A DNA stretch of 64,000 nt from Bordetella ansorpii (GTDB lineage: Bacteria > Pseudomonadota > Gammaproteobacteria > Burkholderiales > Burkholderiaceae_B), in the NCBI RefSeq assembly GCF_900078705.1, contig NZ_FKIF01000009.1, forward strand, positions 62,001 through 126,000, read 5' to 3'. Shown here piece by piece: positions 7,419-15,417 of this stretch (within the stretch, counting starts at the first letter, position 1; each line of letters begins with the position of its first letter). A program made the position numbers and the translations under genes. The notes under the pieces are model-generated. The model made no database searches and was not told the DNA's origin. It saw nothing but the letters and a program-made list of their open reading frames with translations.

Positions 7419-8495
7419 CTACTGGTTGTCGGTCTTGCGCTGCTCGATCTGCAACTGCGCCCGTTGCGTTGCCTGTTGCAGCCGCTCCACCAGCACACCC
7501 CTCGGCGGCAAGGCAGTCAGATACTCGGCGACGTGGATGCCCGACTTGTCCAGCTCCAGCAATTCGATCTGCTCGCGCTTTTTGCCGGTGCAAAGGATGA
7601 TCCCCAGCGGCGAGGCCTCCTCCGGCTCCCGTTCGTGCTTGTCCAGCCAGCGAAGGTAAAGCTCCATCTGTCCCTTGAAAGCCGCCTTGAACTCGTCGAC
7701 CTTCAACTCCACTGCCACCAGCCGCCGCAGCTTGCGGTTGTAAAACAGCAGGTCGAGGTGAAAATCCTCGCCGTCAATTTGGATGCGCTTCTGCCGGGCC
7801 ACGAAGCTGAAACCCGCGCCCAGCTCCAACAAGAACGACTCCATTTCGCGGATGATCGCCGCCTCCAAGTCGCCTTCCTGCCAAGTGTCCCGCAGCCCCA
7901 GGAAGTCGAGGATGTACGGGTCGCGCATGACTAGGGCGGGCGACATGCGCTGCGCATCGCGCATCTTCGCCAACTCCTGTGCGATCGTCTCGCCCGGCTT
8001 TTGGGACAGCGCCGTGCGTTCGTACAGCATCGAGTCGATGCGCTCACGCAGCGTCCGCACGCTCCAGCGTTCGGCGCTCGCCATCTGCGCGTAATAGTCC
8101 CGCTGGAGCGGGTCTTTCAGCGGGATCAGGGCGATGAAGTGCGTCCAGCTCAATTCTCGTATCAGTGATACGAGAATCTGCTCGTCGGGAAAGGTGGCTG
8201 CGAACTGCACCATGCGGCGCAGGTTCTGCTCGGCAAAGCTGTTGCCGTACTCCTTCACCAACTGCGCCGCCAGGGTAGGCAGGACTTCCTTGCCATAAGC
8301 GCCCCGGCGCCCGTCCAAGACCTGCGTGCGGATGCGCTGGCCGATGCGCCAGTAGAGCATCGTCAGCTCGCTATTCACCGTCGAGGCGGCGCGCTTGCGC
8401 GCCGCCTCGATCAGTGCCCGAATGTCGCCCAGCAGCGCCGAAGGCGCTGCGGACGACGCTGCGGACGACGCTGCGGATGACCGGCGCGTGTTCAT
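7419..8495 (-). CDS. DUF1016 / YhcG-type PD-(D/E)xK nuclease domain protein
   Basis: A 358-residue protein with the two-part layout of the YhcG family: an N-terminal helical DUF1016 region (about 20-160, with LYWRIGQRI and the YERTALSQKP linker), then a PD-(D/E)xK nuclease fold at about 190-340 with D248 in HLDLLFYN and E263-x-K265 in VAVELK. Predicted DNase, substrate unknown. The ATG overlaps the integrase stop (ATGA), so the two are translationally coupled. The protein in the same position of island 2 is of the same family but only distantly similar, although the integrases are near-identical. Confidence 0.8.
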   Translation of the reverse strand: MNTRRSSAASSAASSAAPSALLGDIRALIEAARKRAASTVNSELTMLYWRIGQRIRTQVLDGRRGAYGKEVLPTLAAQLVKEYGNSFAEQNLRRMVQFAATFPDEQILVSLIRELSWTHFIALIPLKDPLQRDYYAQMASAERWSVRTLRERIDSMLYERTALSQKPGETIAQELAKMRDAQRMSPALVMRDPYILDFLGLRDTWQEGDLEAAIIREMESFLLELGAGFSFVARQKRIQIDGEDFHLDLLFYNRKLRRLVAVELKVDEFKAAFKGQMELYLRWLDKHEREPEEASPLGIILCTGKKREQIELLELDKSGIHVAEYLTALPPRGVLVERLQQATQRAQLQIEQRKTDNQ

Positions 8496-9691
8496 GCTGC
8501 CGCCTCCGCAAGCTGGCGCGCGCCCGTGATGGCCTGGCGCCGGCTGGCCACCAGCTCGGCCGCATCGCGCACCGGCTTGTCCTCGGTGTGGACGTAGTGC
8601 ATGAACATCGCCACAGTCTTGTGGCCCGTTAACTTCATGCCCACTTTGGTCGGCACGCCGGAATTGGCTATGTCGGTGGTCGAGCGATGGCGGATGCCGT
8701 GCGTGCCGACGTGCGGGACGCCGGCGGCCTTGAGCACCCGGCACCAGCCGCCATAGTGCTCGCCAAAGGTCAGGTGCTTGGTCGAGTCGTTGGGCGATGG
8801 CAGGACATAGGGGCAGCCCTCCCGGCGCGGCGCCGTCGAAAGCAGCCGATAGGCTTCCTCGCTCATGGGCTTGGAAATGCCGCCGACCTTGCTGTCGGGC
8901 CACACCACGCGCCGGTTCTCGAAGTCCAGCCAGCTCCATTCGAGCGGGCAGATTTCGGAGCGCCGGGCGGCAAACTCGAATTGCAGCCGGATCGCCAGCG
9001 GGATGACGTAGTTCTCCAGCCCTTCCGCCTCCAGCTTCTCCAGATGACGGAAGATCCGCACCATTTCCTCGTCCACGATGAGCCGGGTTTCCTTGCCCGG
9101 CGGGTACATCGGGACGTGGCGGCACGGATTCGTGCCGTCCGGGCGGTAGCCCCACACTTCGGCCAGGTTGAACATCTTGCGCAGCACGCCGAAGGTCTTG
9201 TTCGCCTCGGTCGGCTTGTAGGCCAGCTTCTCCATCAGCCCGGCAATGTCGGGCCGCTTCACGTCATGCACCTTCTTGCGGCCCAGCAGCGGGATGATGT
9301 TGCGGTCGATGACGCCCTGATAGCCGTCCTGCGTGCTGGGCTTGTTGCGCTTCTTGGAGTAGTCCTCCATGAACTTCTTGCACAACTCGGCCATCGTGGG
9401 CGCCTTGCGCGCCTCGGCCTTGGCGCCGCCGGGGTCGCCGCCCCGGCGAACCTCGGCCAGCCAGTCCTGTGCCTTGACTCGTGCCTGTTCGACGGTCAGC
9501 TCCCCGTATAGCCCCAGCGAGGGCTTGCGGGGCTGGCCGGAGTTCGTGCGGTACTGGAGCATGAACACCCGGCGGCCCGTCGGGGTAATCTTGCACAGGA
9601 AGCCGGGCACCACGGTATCCCGCAGTTCAACATCCTTGGCCTGGGGCTGGGCCGCCTCCACGGCGGTCTTGGTGAGCTTGATCTTTGCCAT
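8492..9691 (-). CDS. int: Tyrosine recombinase / integrase of island 1
   Basis: A 399-residue phage-type integrase with an N-terminal arm-binding domain (1-85, DUF4102-like), a core-binding SAM-like domain (about 100-185) and a catalytic domain. Active-site residues are visible: R244 in AARRSEICPLEW, H331-x-x-R334 in THGIRHR, H357 in GHKT and nucleophile Y366 in MFMHYVH. It should catalyse integration and excision of the element. Start ATG at 9691 with GGAGTC upstream. It is the last gene at the right end, 180 bp from the probable attachment boundary. The copy at 36508 has the same length and about nine in ten residues identical by eye. Confidence 0.93.
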   Translation of the reverse strand: MAKIKLTKTAVEAAQPQAKDVELRDTVVPGFLCKITPTGRRVFMLQYRTNSGQPRKPSLGLYGELTVEQARVKAQDWLAEVRRGGDPGGAKAEARKAPTMAELCKKFMEDYSKKRNKPSTQDGYQGVIDRNIIPLLGRKKVHDVKRPDIAGLMEKLAYKPTEANKTFGVLRKMFNLAEVWGYRPDGTNPCRHVPMYPPGKETRLIVDEEMVRIFRHLEKLEAEGLENYVIPLAIRLQFEFAARRSEICPLEWSWLDFENRRVVWPDSKVGGISKPMSEEAYRLLSTAPRREGCPYVLPSPNDSTKHLTFGEHYGGWCRVLKAAGVPHVGTHGIRHRSTTDIANSGVPTKVGMKLTGHKTVAMFMHYVHTEDKPVRDAAELVASRRQAITGARQLAEAAA

Positions 9692-9873
9692 GATGACTCC
9701 TTGGAACGACCCGGATTCCAAGAGCCAGATAGGAGCGGCACGAGGGAAAACCGGGTCAAGTTTCAGAAAGCACCGGCATATGATGGACGCGCGTAAGCTA
9801 TTGATAAACCTGCTGTATCGAGCTACGGCGCAGTCCAGCGAACTACCGGGCTGGAGTCATCGTGAAACAAAAA
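9692..9873. mobile_element. Integrase-proximal end of island 1 with probable attachment boundary
   Basis: Matches 37708-37888 nearly base for base up to ..GTCATCGTgAAACAAAAA, after which the two islands diverge; the end of identity marks the probable junction. The sequence holds AGCCAGATAGGAGC (about 9722), a possible arm-type site, similar to AGGAGCCAAATAGGAGCC at about 9984 and AGCCACATGGGAGCC at about 37737. Bases 9874-10068 beyond the junction hold no gene I can recognise. Confidence 0.6.
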
Positions 9874-10068
9874 TAGGGACTTCTACCTATTTGCAGCATG
9901 AGTCAAATGCTCGCCAAGCCGCATGGTATAAGGGTTTGAGGGAAATGCGGGCGTCGGAACAGAAACACTGGTTTTTGTTCTAGGAGCCAAATAGGAGCCA
10001 GAGTGTTTCGTACTGGATCCTACGTAGTGGTAGTAAGTAGTAGTGAAGTAGGACTGCTTCACAATTTT

Positions 10069-10401
10069 GCCCGGGTGGTGAAATTGGTAGACGCAGGGGA
10101 CTCAGACCAAATTTGAGCCCTCCGGAGGAAACTCCAGAGGTGAAGCCCGTCAAACTCGGTGAAGGCCCTGGACATTAAGTCCGAGCTAATGCCGAGCCAA
10201 GCCCTGGAGCCGAAAGGCCCCTCGGAAGGTGTAGAGAGCAGACGGCGGGCACCTAAGGTATAGCGGTAACACGCGATGCTATGGTGAAGGCGTGCTCCAG
10301 ACCACGAACGCCGTTCTTCGGAACGTCGGCGGCGAAAGTCGAAGTGGGAAGAAAATCCCCCGCCGCAAGGCGTGCCGGTTCGATTCCGGCCCCGGGCACC
10401 A
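10069..10401 (+). tRNA. tRNA-Leu(CAA), interrupted by a group I intron
   Basis: Exon 1 is 10069-10103 and exon 2 is 10352-10401. Joined they give an 85-nt tRNA: acceptor GCCCGGG pairs with CCCGGGC, D-arm with GGTAGACG, anticodon stem GGGGA/TCCCC with loop CTCAAAA (anticodon CAA), a long variable arm CGCCGCAAGGCG typical of leucine tRNA, T-arm GCCGG-TTCGATT-CCGGC, and encoded CCA. The intron sits between C34 and A35, the equivalent of the position used in cyanobacterial tRNA-Leu(UAA). A hairpin ACCTTCTCAGAAGGT follows the gene. Integrase remnants sit just downstream, so this tRNA is also a probable insertion hotspot. Confidence 0.9.
10104..10351 (+). ncRNA. Group I intron in tRNA-Leu (248 nt, no ORF)
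   Basis: It begins AGACCAAATTTGAGCCC and ends with the invariant G. A GAG in the internal guide region pairs with the CUC at the 3' end of exon 1. Core strings resemble bacterial tRNA group I introns: taatgccGAGCCAAGCCC (P3-P4-P5), GGTGTAGAGAGCAGACGG (P6/P7 region) and GGCGAAAGTCGAAGTGGGAAG at the 3' end. No homing endonuclease is encoded. Exon 1 ends in C, so the splice-site pair would be C-G instead of the usual U.G wobble. Self-splicing is inferred, not shown. Confidence 0.8.
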
Positions 10402-10574
10402 TTCGACCTTCTCAGAAGGTTCCGGAAAATACCAAAACTCGTTGCAAAACAATGAGTTAATGCAAAAACCTGATTCAGAAGATTCCTTCTGATCTCAGAG
10501 AATCCCACGCTTGCGTGTACCCCGGGGTGTACCCCAGAATGATTTTTCCGAGTCGTTCTTCCTGGGGGTACACC

Positions 10575-10850
10575 TTGGGCTTTCTCTCCGACGTAAAAAT
10601 CAAAGCCACTCTCCTTCGCGACAAGGAATACATGCTCGCGGATGGCGATGGGCTGTACCTGCGCGTACGCGCTACGGGCAAGTCCTGGGTCTACCGCTAC
10701 AAGCTCGAAGGCAAGACAACGAAACTGGGGCTCGGCCCGTATCCCGCGATATCGCTTGCGGCAGCGCGCCAGAAGGCACAAGCCCAGTTGCAAAAGCGTG
10801 CTGAAGGCATCGACCCCAAAGAAGCAAGGCGCGACGAACAGCGTATCCCA
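10575..10850 (+). pseudogene. 5' fragment of a P4-type integrase
   Basis: About 90 residues of the DUF4102 N-terminal domain (LSDVKIKATLLRDKEYMLADGDGLYLRV...GIDPKEARRDEQR), then the frame leaves the family and stops; core-binding and catalytic domains are absent. In-frame starts are TTG at 10575 or an upstream ATG at 10515. Repeated GTGTACCCC boxes lie just upstream (about 10515-10574), a pattern seen before such integrases. Position directly downstream of tRNA-Leu suggests the remnant of an island inserted at the tRNA 3' end. Confidence 0.7.
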
Positions 10851-11307
10851 CAGCCAGATCACCGGGCAGGAGCCACGCCAGCACCGCTACATTGAAGAGG
10901 CTACTGGCAAAAAAATCGGCAAAGCTGTGAGTGAACTGCAGCAGCTCTTCAATAAGGCTTAACGACTGCTTGCCAACCAGCGTCTGCGTAAATGCGCGTT
11001 GGCTTTGCGTAACCTGCTTGCCACGCCAACTTCGCATCGCCTCGATCGTACGATCGACATAGTCGGCATGCGCCCGGTTGATCCAGTGCCGCAAAGCGAT
11101 ATGCCCGAAACAGCCTGGAATATAGGGCACCAACATGGCCGCGCAATACACATACAGCCAGGATTGGATGGGCAGTCCGGACTGGAAATCTTGCATCAGC
11201 CGCGTCAGGAAATAGGTGGCGGACGCGACGATGGACTGTTGCGCGACGATGCAGACGAGCGTGATCCATGCATGGCGATTGATAAAGAGTCTGATGTCAA
11301 AAGGCAT
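10851..11307 (-). pseudogene. 5' fragment of an ABC exporter (transmembrane domain)
   Basis: About 150 residues from ATG 11307 with three hydrophobic stretches (ITLVCIVAQQSIVASATYFL, WLYVYCAAMLVPYIPGCF, SLFNVAVLAWLLPGDLAV) and the pattern of the N-terminal membrane domain of a fused ABC exporter. The nucleotide-binding domain is missing: the frame runs into the integrase remnant on the other strand at about 10850. The exact export substrate cannot be told. Confidence 0.55.
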
Positions 11308-11772
11308 GGCGGCCCCTGCTGCTTATGGGATAAGGAAAACAGGAACGACTCTAGCGATTCAGGGACCAATTCGGGCGATCGTCGGGTCTTGGGTAATGCC
11401 CCTCTCTATGCAGAATTAGGGTTAATACCTGTTTGCTCGGCGACGACCGGTTGTATCGACCTTTCGTATGTCGATTCTTGGTGCATCGTTGTCTAGGTGT
11501 ATCGACTCCTCGGTGCGCAGGACGTCGGCTGGTGGATCCCCAAAAACCCAACACCCTTGCATACGATGCGCCACGATCCTGGCGCGGCCAGCCGGCCTGC
11601 GCCCGCCGGCCGATCACTCGCCGAAACGCTTCACCGGTGCCAACCTGGCCCGGTCCATCGCGCAAGTTTGCCACGCGAACACCCACATCCACACGACCAC
11701 ATTCCCCATGACGCTCATGGTCCCGCCGATCACGGTTCGCCGTTCGACGTCCCACGCAGCGAGCTGGCGTCA
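11308..11772. other. Non-coding or decayed DNA
   Basis: About 465 bases between the ABC fragment and the operators of the nitrile hydratase operon. Frames are open on both strands for short distances but none matches a family I recognise. A possible 33-codon minus-strand ORF (MSVMGNVVVWMWVFAWQ...) ends near 11610. Confidence 0.4.
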
Positions 11773-11893
11773 TAGTAGTCGGCATATACCGACTACTACT
11801 AGCAAACGAAAAAACGACACTTTCCTAGTGGTTATCACTAATTGGTGCAATGCATCATTGGACAATAAGATTCGCAGTCGGAAACTACCGACT
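11773..11893 (+). promoter_or_regulatory. Twin AGTCGG-N6-CCGACT operators and probable promoter of the nth operon
   Basis: Site 1 is 11777-11794, extended to 10-bp arms TAGTAGTCGG and CCGACTACTA (11773-11798). Site 2 is 11876-11893 with the same half-sites and the same 6-bp spacer. The centres are 99 bp apart. Between them TTGGTG (about 11843) and ATAAGA lie 17 bp apart and could be -35 and -10. Site 2 is about 55 bp before the regulator's start. Most likely the binding sites of that regulator. Confidence 0.6.
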
Positions 11894-11947
11894 TTTTGGA
11901 AATCAGTCTGGCGGAAGTTACGCCTTGGCCCCTATAAAGAATTCGCT

Positions 11948-12691
11948 GTGGAAAATGCACTCGCCCGGATGGGCATCGTTGGCAATCTCTTCAAGGTCTA
12001 TCGAGCGGCAATCGAGTTGGGCGATGTCACCGTATCCCGGATCATCGAGCGTACCGGCCTGCCCAAGGCAACTGTCTACGACGCACTGGACCGCCTGGAG
12101 AGCGAAGGACTAATCGCCGAATGGAAAGGGGAAGGACTGCGCCGGATCATCGCCAATGAACCCAGCGTGCTGCTTGAACAAGCCGAAGCGCGCAAGCAAA
12201 TGCTGGCAGAAGCCATGCCTCAGCTACGCGCGCTCTATTACCGGGCGAGCGGCAAACCCAACATCCGTTTCTATGAAGGTGTCGACGGGGTTAAGACTGC
12301 TCTCTGGGACTCCTTGTCCTCCGATTGCCGCGAAGTGCAGGCTGCATTTTCGATGGAAGAAACGCTGGGGGTGCTCGGGTTGGAGAGCATTGACGAATAT
12401 ATGGAAAAGCGAATCAGTCAAAACGTATTCATGCGGGTATTACGTTCGCGCAGCCATGACTGCGCCGACATATGGCAATCCAGTCGCGCCGAGATGCGCG
12501 AGCTCCGGTTCACGCCCGATCCGATTGTGCTCTCGATGACTTTCATCATCTATGGCTCACGCGTGGCGCTGATGTCGTCAAAAAAAGAAAGCTACGGCCT
12601 GATCATCGAGAGCGAAGAGTATTCGCAAATGATGCGCGCCATGTACGAGGGGATATGGATGCAAAGCGAGTTTTCCCCTTACATCGACTGA
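11948..12691 (+). CDS. TrmB-like transcriptional regulator
   Basis: A 247-residue protein. Residues about 10-75 form a winged helix (RIIERTGLPKATVYDALDRL, EGLIAEWKGEGLRRIIANEP) of the TrmB/sugar-type regulator class. The rest (RFYEGVDGVKTALWDSL...IYGSRVALMSSKKESYGLIIESEEY) resembles the TrmB/PLD-like sensor region. The GTG at 11948 is used because family similarity begins immediately after; the frame is open further upstream through the operators, and ATG 11969 is an alternative. It is the first gene of a rightward cluster with an ABC transporter and nitrile hydratase and probably controls it through the twin palindromes upstream. TrmB regulators are uncommon in proteobacteria. Confidence 0.7.
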   Translation: MENALARMGIVGNLFKVYRAAIELGDVTVSRIIERTGLPKATVYDALDRLESEGLIAEWKGEGLRRIIANEPSVLLEQAEARKQMLAEAMPQLRALYYRASGKPNIRFYEGVDGVKTALWDSLSSDCREVQAAFSMEETLGVLGLESIDEYMEKRISQNVFMRVLRSRSHDCADIWQSSRAEMRELRFTPDPIVLSMTFIIYGSRVALMSSKKESYGLIIESEEYSQMMRAMYEGIWMQSEFSPYID

Positions 12692-12700
12692 GGAAGGTCC

Positions 12701-13465
12701 ATGAAAATCAATGTAGTGATGCAGCGCAATGCGACGGGTCTGATGCTGTTCCTGGTTATCTGGCAAGTGCTATGCGAATTGGAAGTCATCAATCCTGTCA
12801 TGCTCCCCTCACCTCTGCACGTCATCGAGGCGCTTTGGATCATGTTGCTGGATGGCACCCTGATGACCAACCTTGGCGCCAGCCTGATGCGCGTGGGGGT
12901 GGGCTACATGGTCGCGCTTGTGATCGGTCTGGCACTGGGATTTCTCTGTGGCTGGGTACGCAAGGCGTCGGACTTCATCCGACCTGTCGTCGAGGCATTA
13001 CGCCCGATTCCCCCGCTTGCCTGGGTACCGATTGCCATTCTCTGGTTCGGACTGGGCGACGCATCGGCATACTTTCTGGTCTTCCTTGGATGCGTCTTCC
13101 CGATTTTCTTCGGGGCGTTCACGGCCGTGCGCGGCATGGACAAGAATCAGTTGAATGCCGCGCACTGCCTGGGCGCCAGCCAGTGGATGATTCTGCGTGA
13201 CGTCCTCGTTCCAGCGTCGCTTCCGATCCTGATGCCTAGTTTGCGACTGGCGCTGGGTATTGGATGGATGTGCGTGGTCACGGCAGAACTTATCGCTGCA
13301 CAGACCGGCCTGGGCTATCTCATCCAGCAATCTCGCATGGTCTTCCAGATTCAGAACGTCGTGGCCGGCATGGCCGCGATCGGGTTCATCGGATTTCTCA
13401 TGTCAGCAGTATTGGAGCGTGTCGAACGACGGCTCATCGCCTGGGCACCGTCCGAGCGTCCCTGA
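12701..13465 (+). CDS. ABC transporter permease, NitT/TauT family
   Basis: A 254-residue inner-membrane protein of the SsuC/TauC type with about six membrane segments and the cytoplasmic loop that docks to the ATPase (GASQWMILRDVLVPASLPILMPSLRLALGIGW, residues about 155-187). Family members import sulfonates, taurine, nitrate, cyanate or pyrimidine precursors. Linkage to nitrile hydratase suggests a nitrile, amide or related small N-compound. It starts 9 bp after the regulator, behind GAGGAAGG. Confidence 0.85.
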   Translation: MKINVVMQRNATGLMLFLVIWQVLCELEVINPVMLPSPLHVIEALWIMLLDGTLMTNLGASLMRVGVGYMVALVIGLALGFLCGWVRKASDFIRPVVEALRPIPPLAWVPIAILWFGLGDASAYFLVFLGCVFPIFFGAFTAVRGMDKNQLNAAHCLGASQWMILRDVLVPASLPILMPSLRLALGIGWMCVVTAELIAAQTGLGYLIQQSRMVFQIQNVVAGMAAIGFIGFLMSAVLERVERRLIAWAPSERP

Positions 13466-13485
13466 ACCATCCATTCGAGCACATC

Positions 13486-14274
13486 ATGACCCAAGTTCAT
13501 CTGGAATTATCCGACGTCAGCAAGACGTTCTATTCGCCGCGCGACAACTCGGTTGTGCACGCCCTGAGCAGCGTTTCCCTGAAAATCAAGAAGGGTGAGT
13601 TCATATCCCTGCTTGGCCCATCAGGCTGTGGCAAGTCCACGCTGTTGAATATTCTGGCCGGTTTTCAGGCGCCGACCAGCGGCGTGCTATTGCAAAACGG
13701 CCGTGAGATCGTGGGGCCGGATCCTTCACGCACCGTCGTGTTTCAGGACTACGCGCTCTTTGGCTGGATGAGCCTGCAAAAAAACGTCGAGTTCGGCATG
13801 AAAGCCAAGGGAATCGGCAAAGCCGAGCGCGCGGAAAAAGCCAGGCATCTGTTGGCGCAAGTGCAACTGAGCGGGTTCGAAAACAGATATCCGCACGAAG
13901 TATCCGGTGGCATGAAGCAGCGTGCGGCCATCGCACGAGCCCTGGCCCCCGATCCCGAAATTTTGCTGATGGACGAGCCGTTCGGCGCGCTCGATGCACA
14001 GACTAGAGTGCTACTTCAAGAAGAAATTGCCCGGCTGTCAACGGACACGGGAAAAACGGTGATCTTCGTCACGCACGGCATCGATGAAGCCGTGTTTCTT
14101 GCCGATCGGGTCATTGTGATGAGCCCTCGACCGGGAAGAGTCCGCGAAGAGGTCATTGTGGATCTAGGTCGTCCCAGAACGGCAGACATACGAGGAGGAG
14201 ACTGGTTTGTTTCTACCGTTAATTCGCTTTGGGAAACCCTGAAGCCAGAATGGCAAAAGGCCGAGGAAATTTGA
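13486..14274 (+). CDS. ABC transporter ATP-binding protein, NitT/TauT family
   Basis: A 262-residue ATPase of the SsuB/TauB type. Walker A is LGPSGCGKST, the Q-loop FQDYALFGW, the signature VSGGMKQRAAIARALA, Walker B ILLMDEPFGALD and the switch histidine in FVTHGIDEAVFLADRV. It pairs with the permease 21 bp upstream and the binding protein 3 bp downstream to drive import. The ATG at 13486 is chosen over the longer open frame because the family N-terminus (LELSDVSKTFYS) begins there. Confidence 0.9.
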   Translation: MTQVHLELSDVSKTFYSPRDNSVVHALSSVSLKIKKGEFISLLGPSGCGKSTLLNILAGFQAPTSGVLLQNGREIVGPDPSRTVVFQDYALFGWMSLQKNVEFGMKAKGIGKAERAEKARHLLAQVQLSGFENRYPHEVSGGMKQRAAIARALAPDPEILLMDEPFGALDAQTRVLLQEEIARLSTDTGKTVIFVTHGIDEAVFLADRVIVMSPRPGRVREEVIVDLGRPRTADIRGGDWFVSTVNSLWETLKPEWQKAEEI

Positions 14275-14277
14275 ACC

Positions 14278-15324
14278 ATGGTTAGTCGTCGAGATTTCAA
14301 TTTTTTGAGTATGGCCAGTATCCTGGCCAGCGGTGTGGCACCGGCATTCGTGCGTGCCGCCCAATCATTGGATGTCGTACGCTTTGGCTGGAGCAATACG
14401 GTCATCGTATCTGCACAGACCATGCACGCGTTGAAGAACACGGACATCGCTGAACGCAACGGCATCAAGCTCGAACAGCCACTATTGATGAACAGCCCGG
14501 CGGTCAGCGAGGCCATTGCGTCGGGCTCCACCGATATTGGGACCGTCTCCGATTTCAGTGCGGTGACTATGATGGCGGCGGGTGCACCAATTGTTCCCGT
14601 TGCCCACCAGTCGAGTTTTCGCTCAGCCGTCATGGTGACCAAGAAATCCGGCATCAAAAGCATGGCGGATCTCAAGGGCAAGCAGGTTTATGGCACGTTT
14701 GGCATTACCGCCTATCTCAATGCCCAGGAAGCGGTTCGCAGCGCCGGCCTGACCGTTGGCCGAGATGTGAACTTCATCAATATCAACACGCCCGAGCTGA
14801 CTGATGCGATTCGTGCGCAGCGCATCGACGCGTTCTTCATGTGGGACCCTTGGCTGGCTCTCTTCGAAGATGCCGGCCTGGCGACCGCGTTGGCCGAGAA
14901 CACATCGCCGGCCATGGTCCTGCAAGCACACACACGTTTCATCAAAGAAAAGCCTGACGTGTTGCGTCGCCTGTTGAAAGCGCATTCCGAGGCGCTGTTC
15001 TATGCAAGCCAGAATCATGCCCAGGCCAACGCCTGGTTCCGATCGCTCGAGCCAGCCAAGAGCATTCCGGAAACTGTCATCGAGCACGCATCGACGTTCG
15101 ACCCGCAGTGGTCAGCCAAGACGCTTGCCGATATTACGGCGACCATCAGCCCGAAAGCGATCGACAGCATGCAAAGGATGGCGCATTGGGGGGTGGGCGA
15201 GAAGCTGTTGCCACGCGTACCGGATGTCAAGGCACTGGTTAACACCGCCATTTCAGGACAGGCGGATCAGGAGACCAAAACGGCCGCTTTCGATCTCTCG
15301 TCCGTAAAGATCAAAACCGCATAG
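14278..15324 (+). CDS. ABC transporter substrate-binding protein, NitT/TauT family
   Basis: A 348-residue periplasmic binding protein of the SsuA/TauA (NMT1-like) fold. The N-terminus MVSRRDFNFLSMASILASG has a twin-arginine motif (SRRDFNF) and a hydrophobic stretch ending at VRAAQ, so export is probably by the Tat route. The two-lobed fold shows in KSGIKSMADLKGKQVYGTFG and DAIRAQRIDAFFMWDPWLA. The ligand is not deducible; genomic context points to a compound feeding nitrile hydratase. Start 3 bp after the ATPase stop. Confidence 0.85.
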   Translation: MVSRRDFNFLSMASILASGVAPAFVRAAQSLDVVRFGWSNTVIVSAQTMHALKNTDIAERNGIKLEQPLLMNSPAVSEAIASGSTDIGTVSDFSAVTMMAAGAPIVPVAHQSSFRSAVMVTKKSGIKSMADLKGKQVYGTFGITAYLNAQEAVRSAGLTVGRDVNFININTPELTDAIRAQRIDAFFMWDPWLALFEDAGLATALAENTSPAMVLQAHTRFIKEKPDVLRRLLKAHSEALFYASQNHAQANAWFRSLEPAKSIPETVIEHASTFDPQWSAKTLADITATISPKAIDSMQRMAHWGVGEKLLPRVPDVKALVNTAISGQADQETKTAAFDLSSVKIKTA

Positions 15325-15417
15325 CGGCTGCCCGCTACGCTGGCACTCACCGTACCGTCCACCTGACAGGTGCACATCATGGCGAGTGCCAGTTGCGTAA
15401 CGACTCAAGGAAAAACA

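Noticed and set aside
10101-10110. tRNA-Leu read as tRNA-Phe(GAA) with a shifted intron border
   Set aside because: That reading requires an intron not ending in G, and the long variable arm is that of a leucine tRNA.
10672-11307. A full 211-residue protein from ATG 11307
   Set aside because: Membrane-exporter pattern stops at about residue 152; the remaining residues are antisense to the integrase remnant, so the gene is truncated.
11468-12691. A 407-codon version of the TrmB-like regulator
   Set aside because: The first 160 codons run through the twin operators and non-coding DNA; family similarity starts near GTG 11948.
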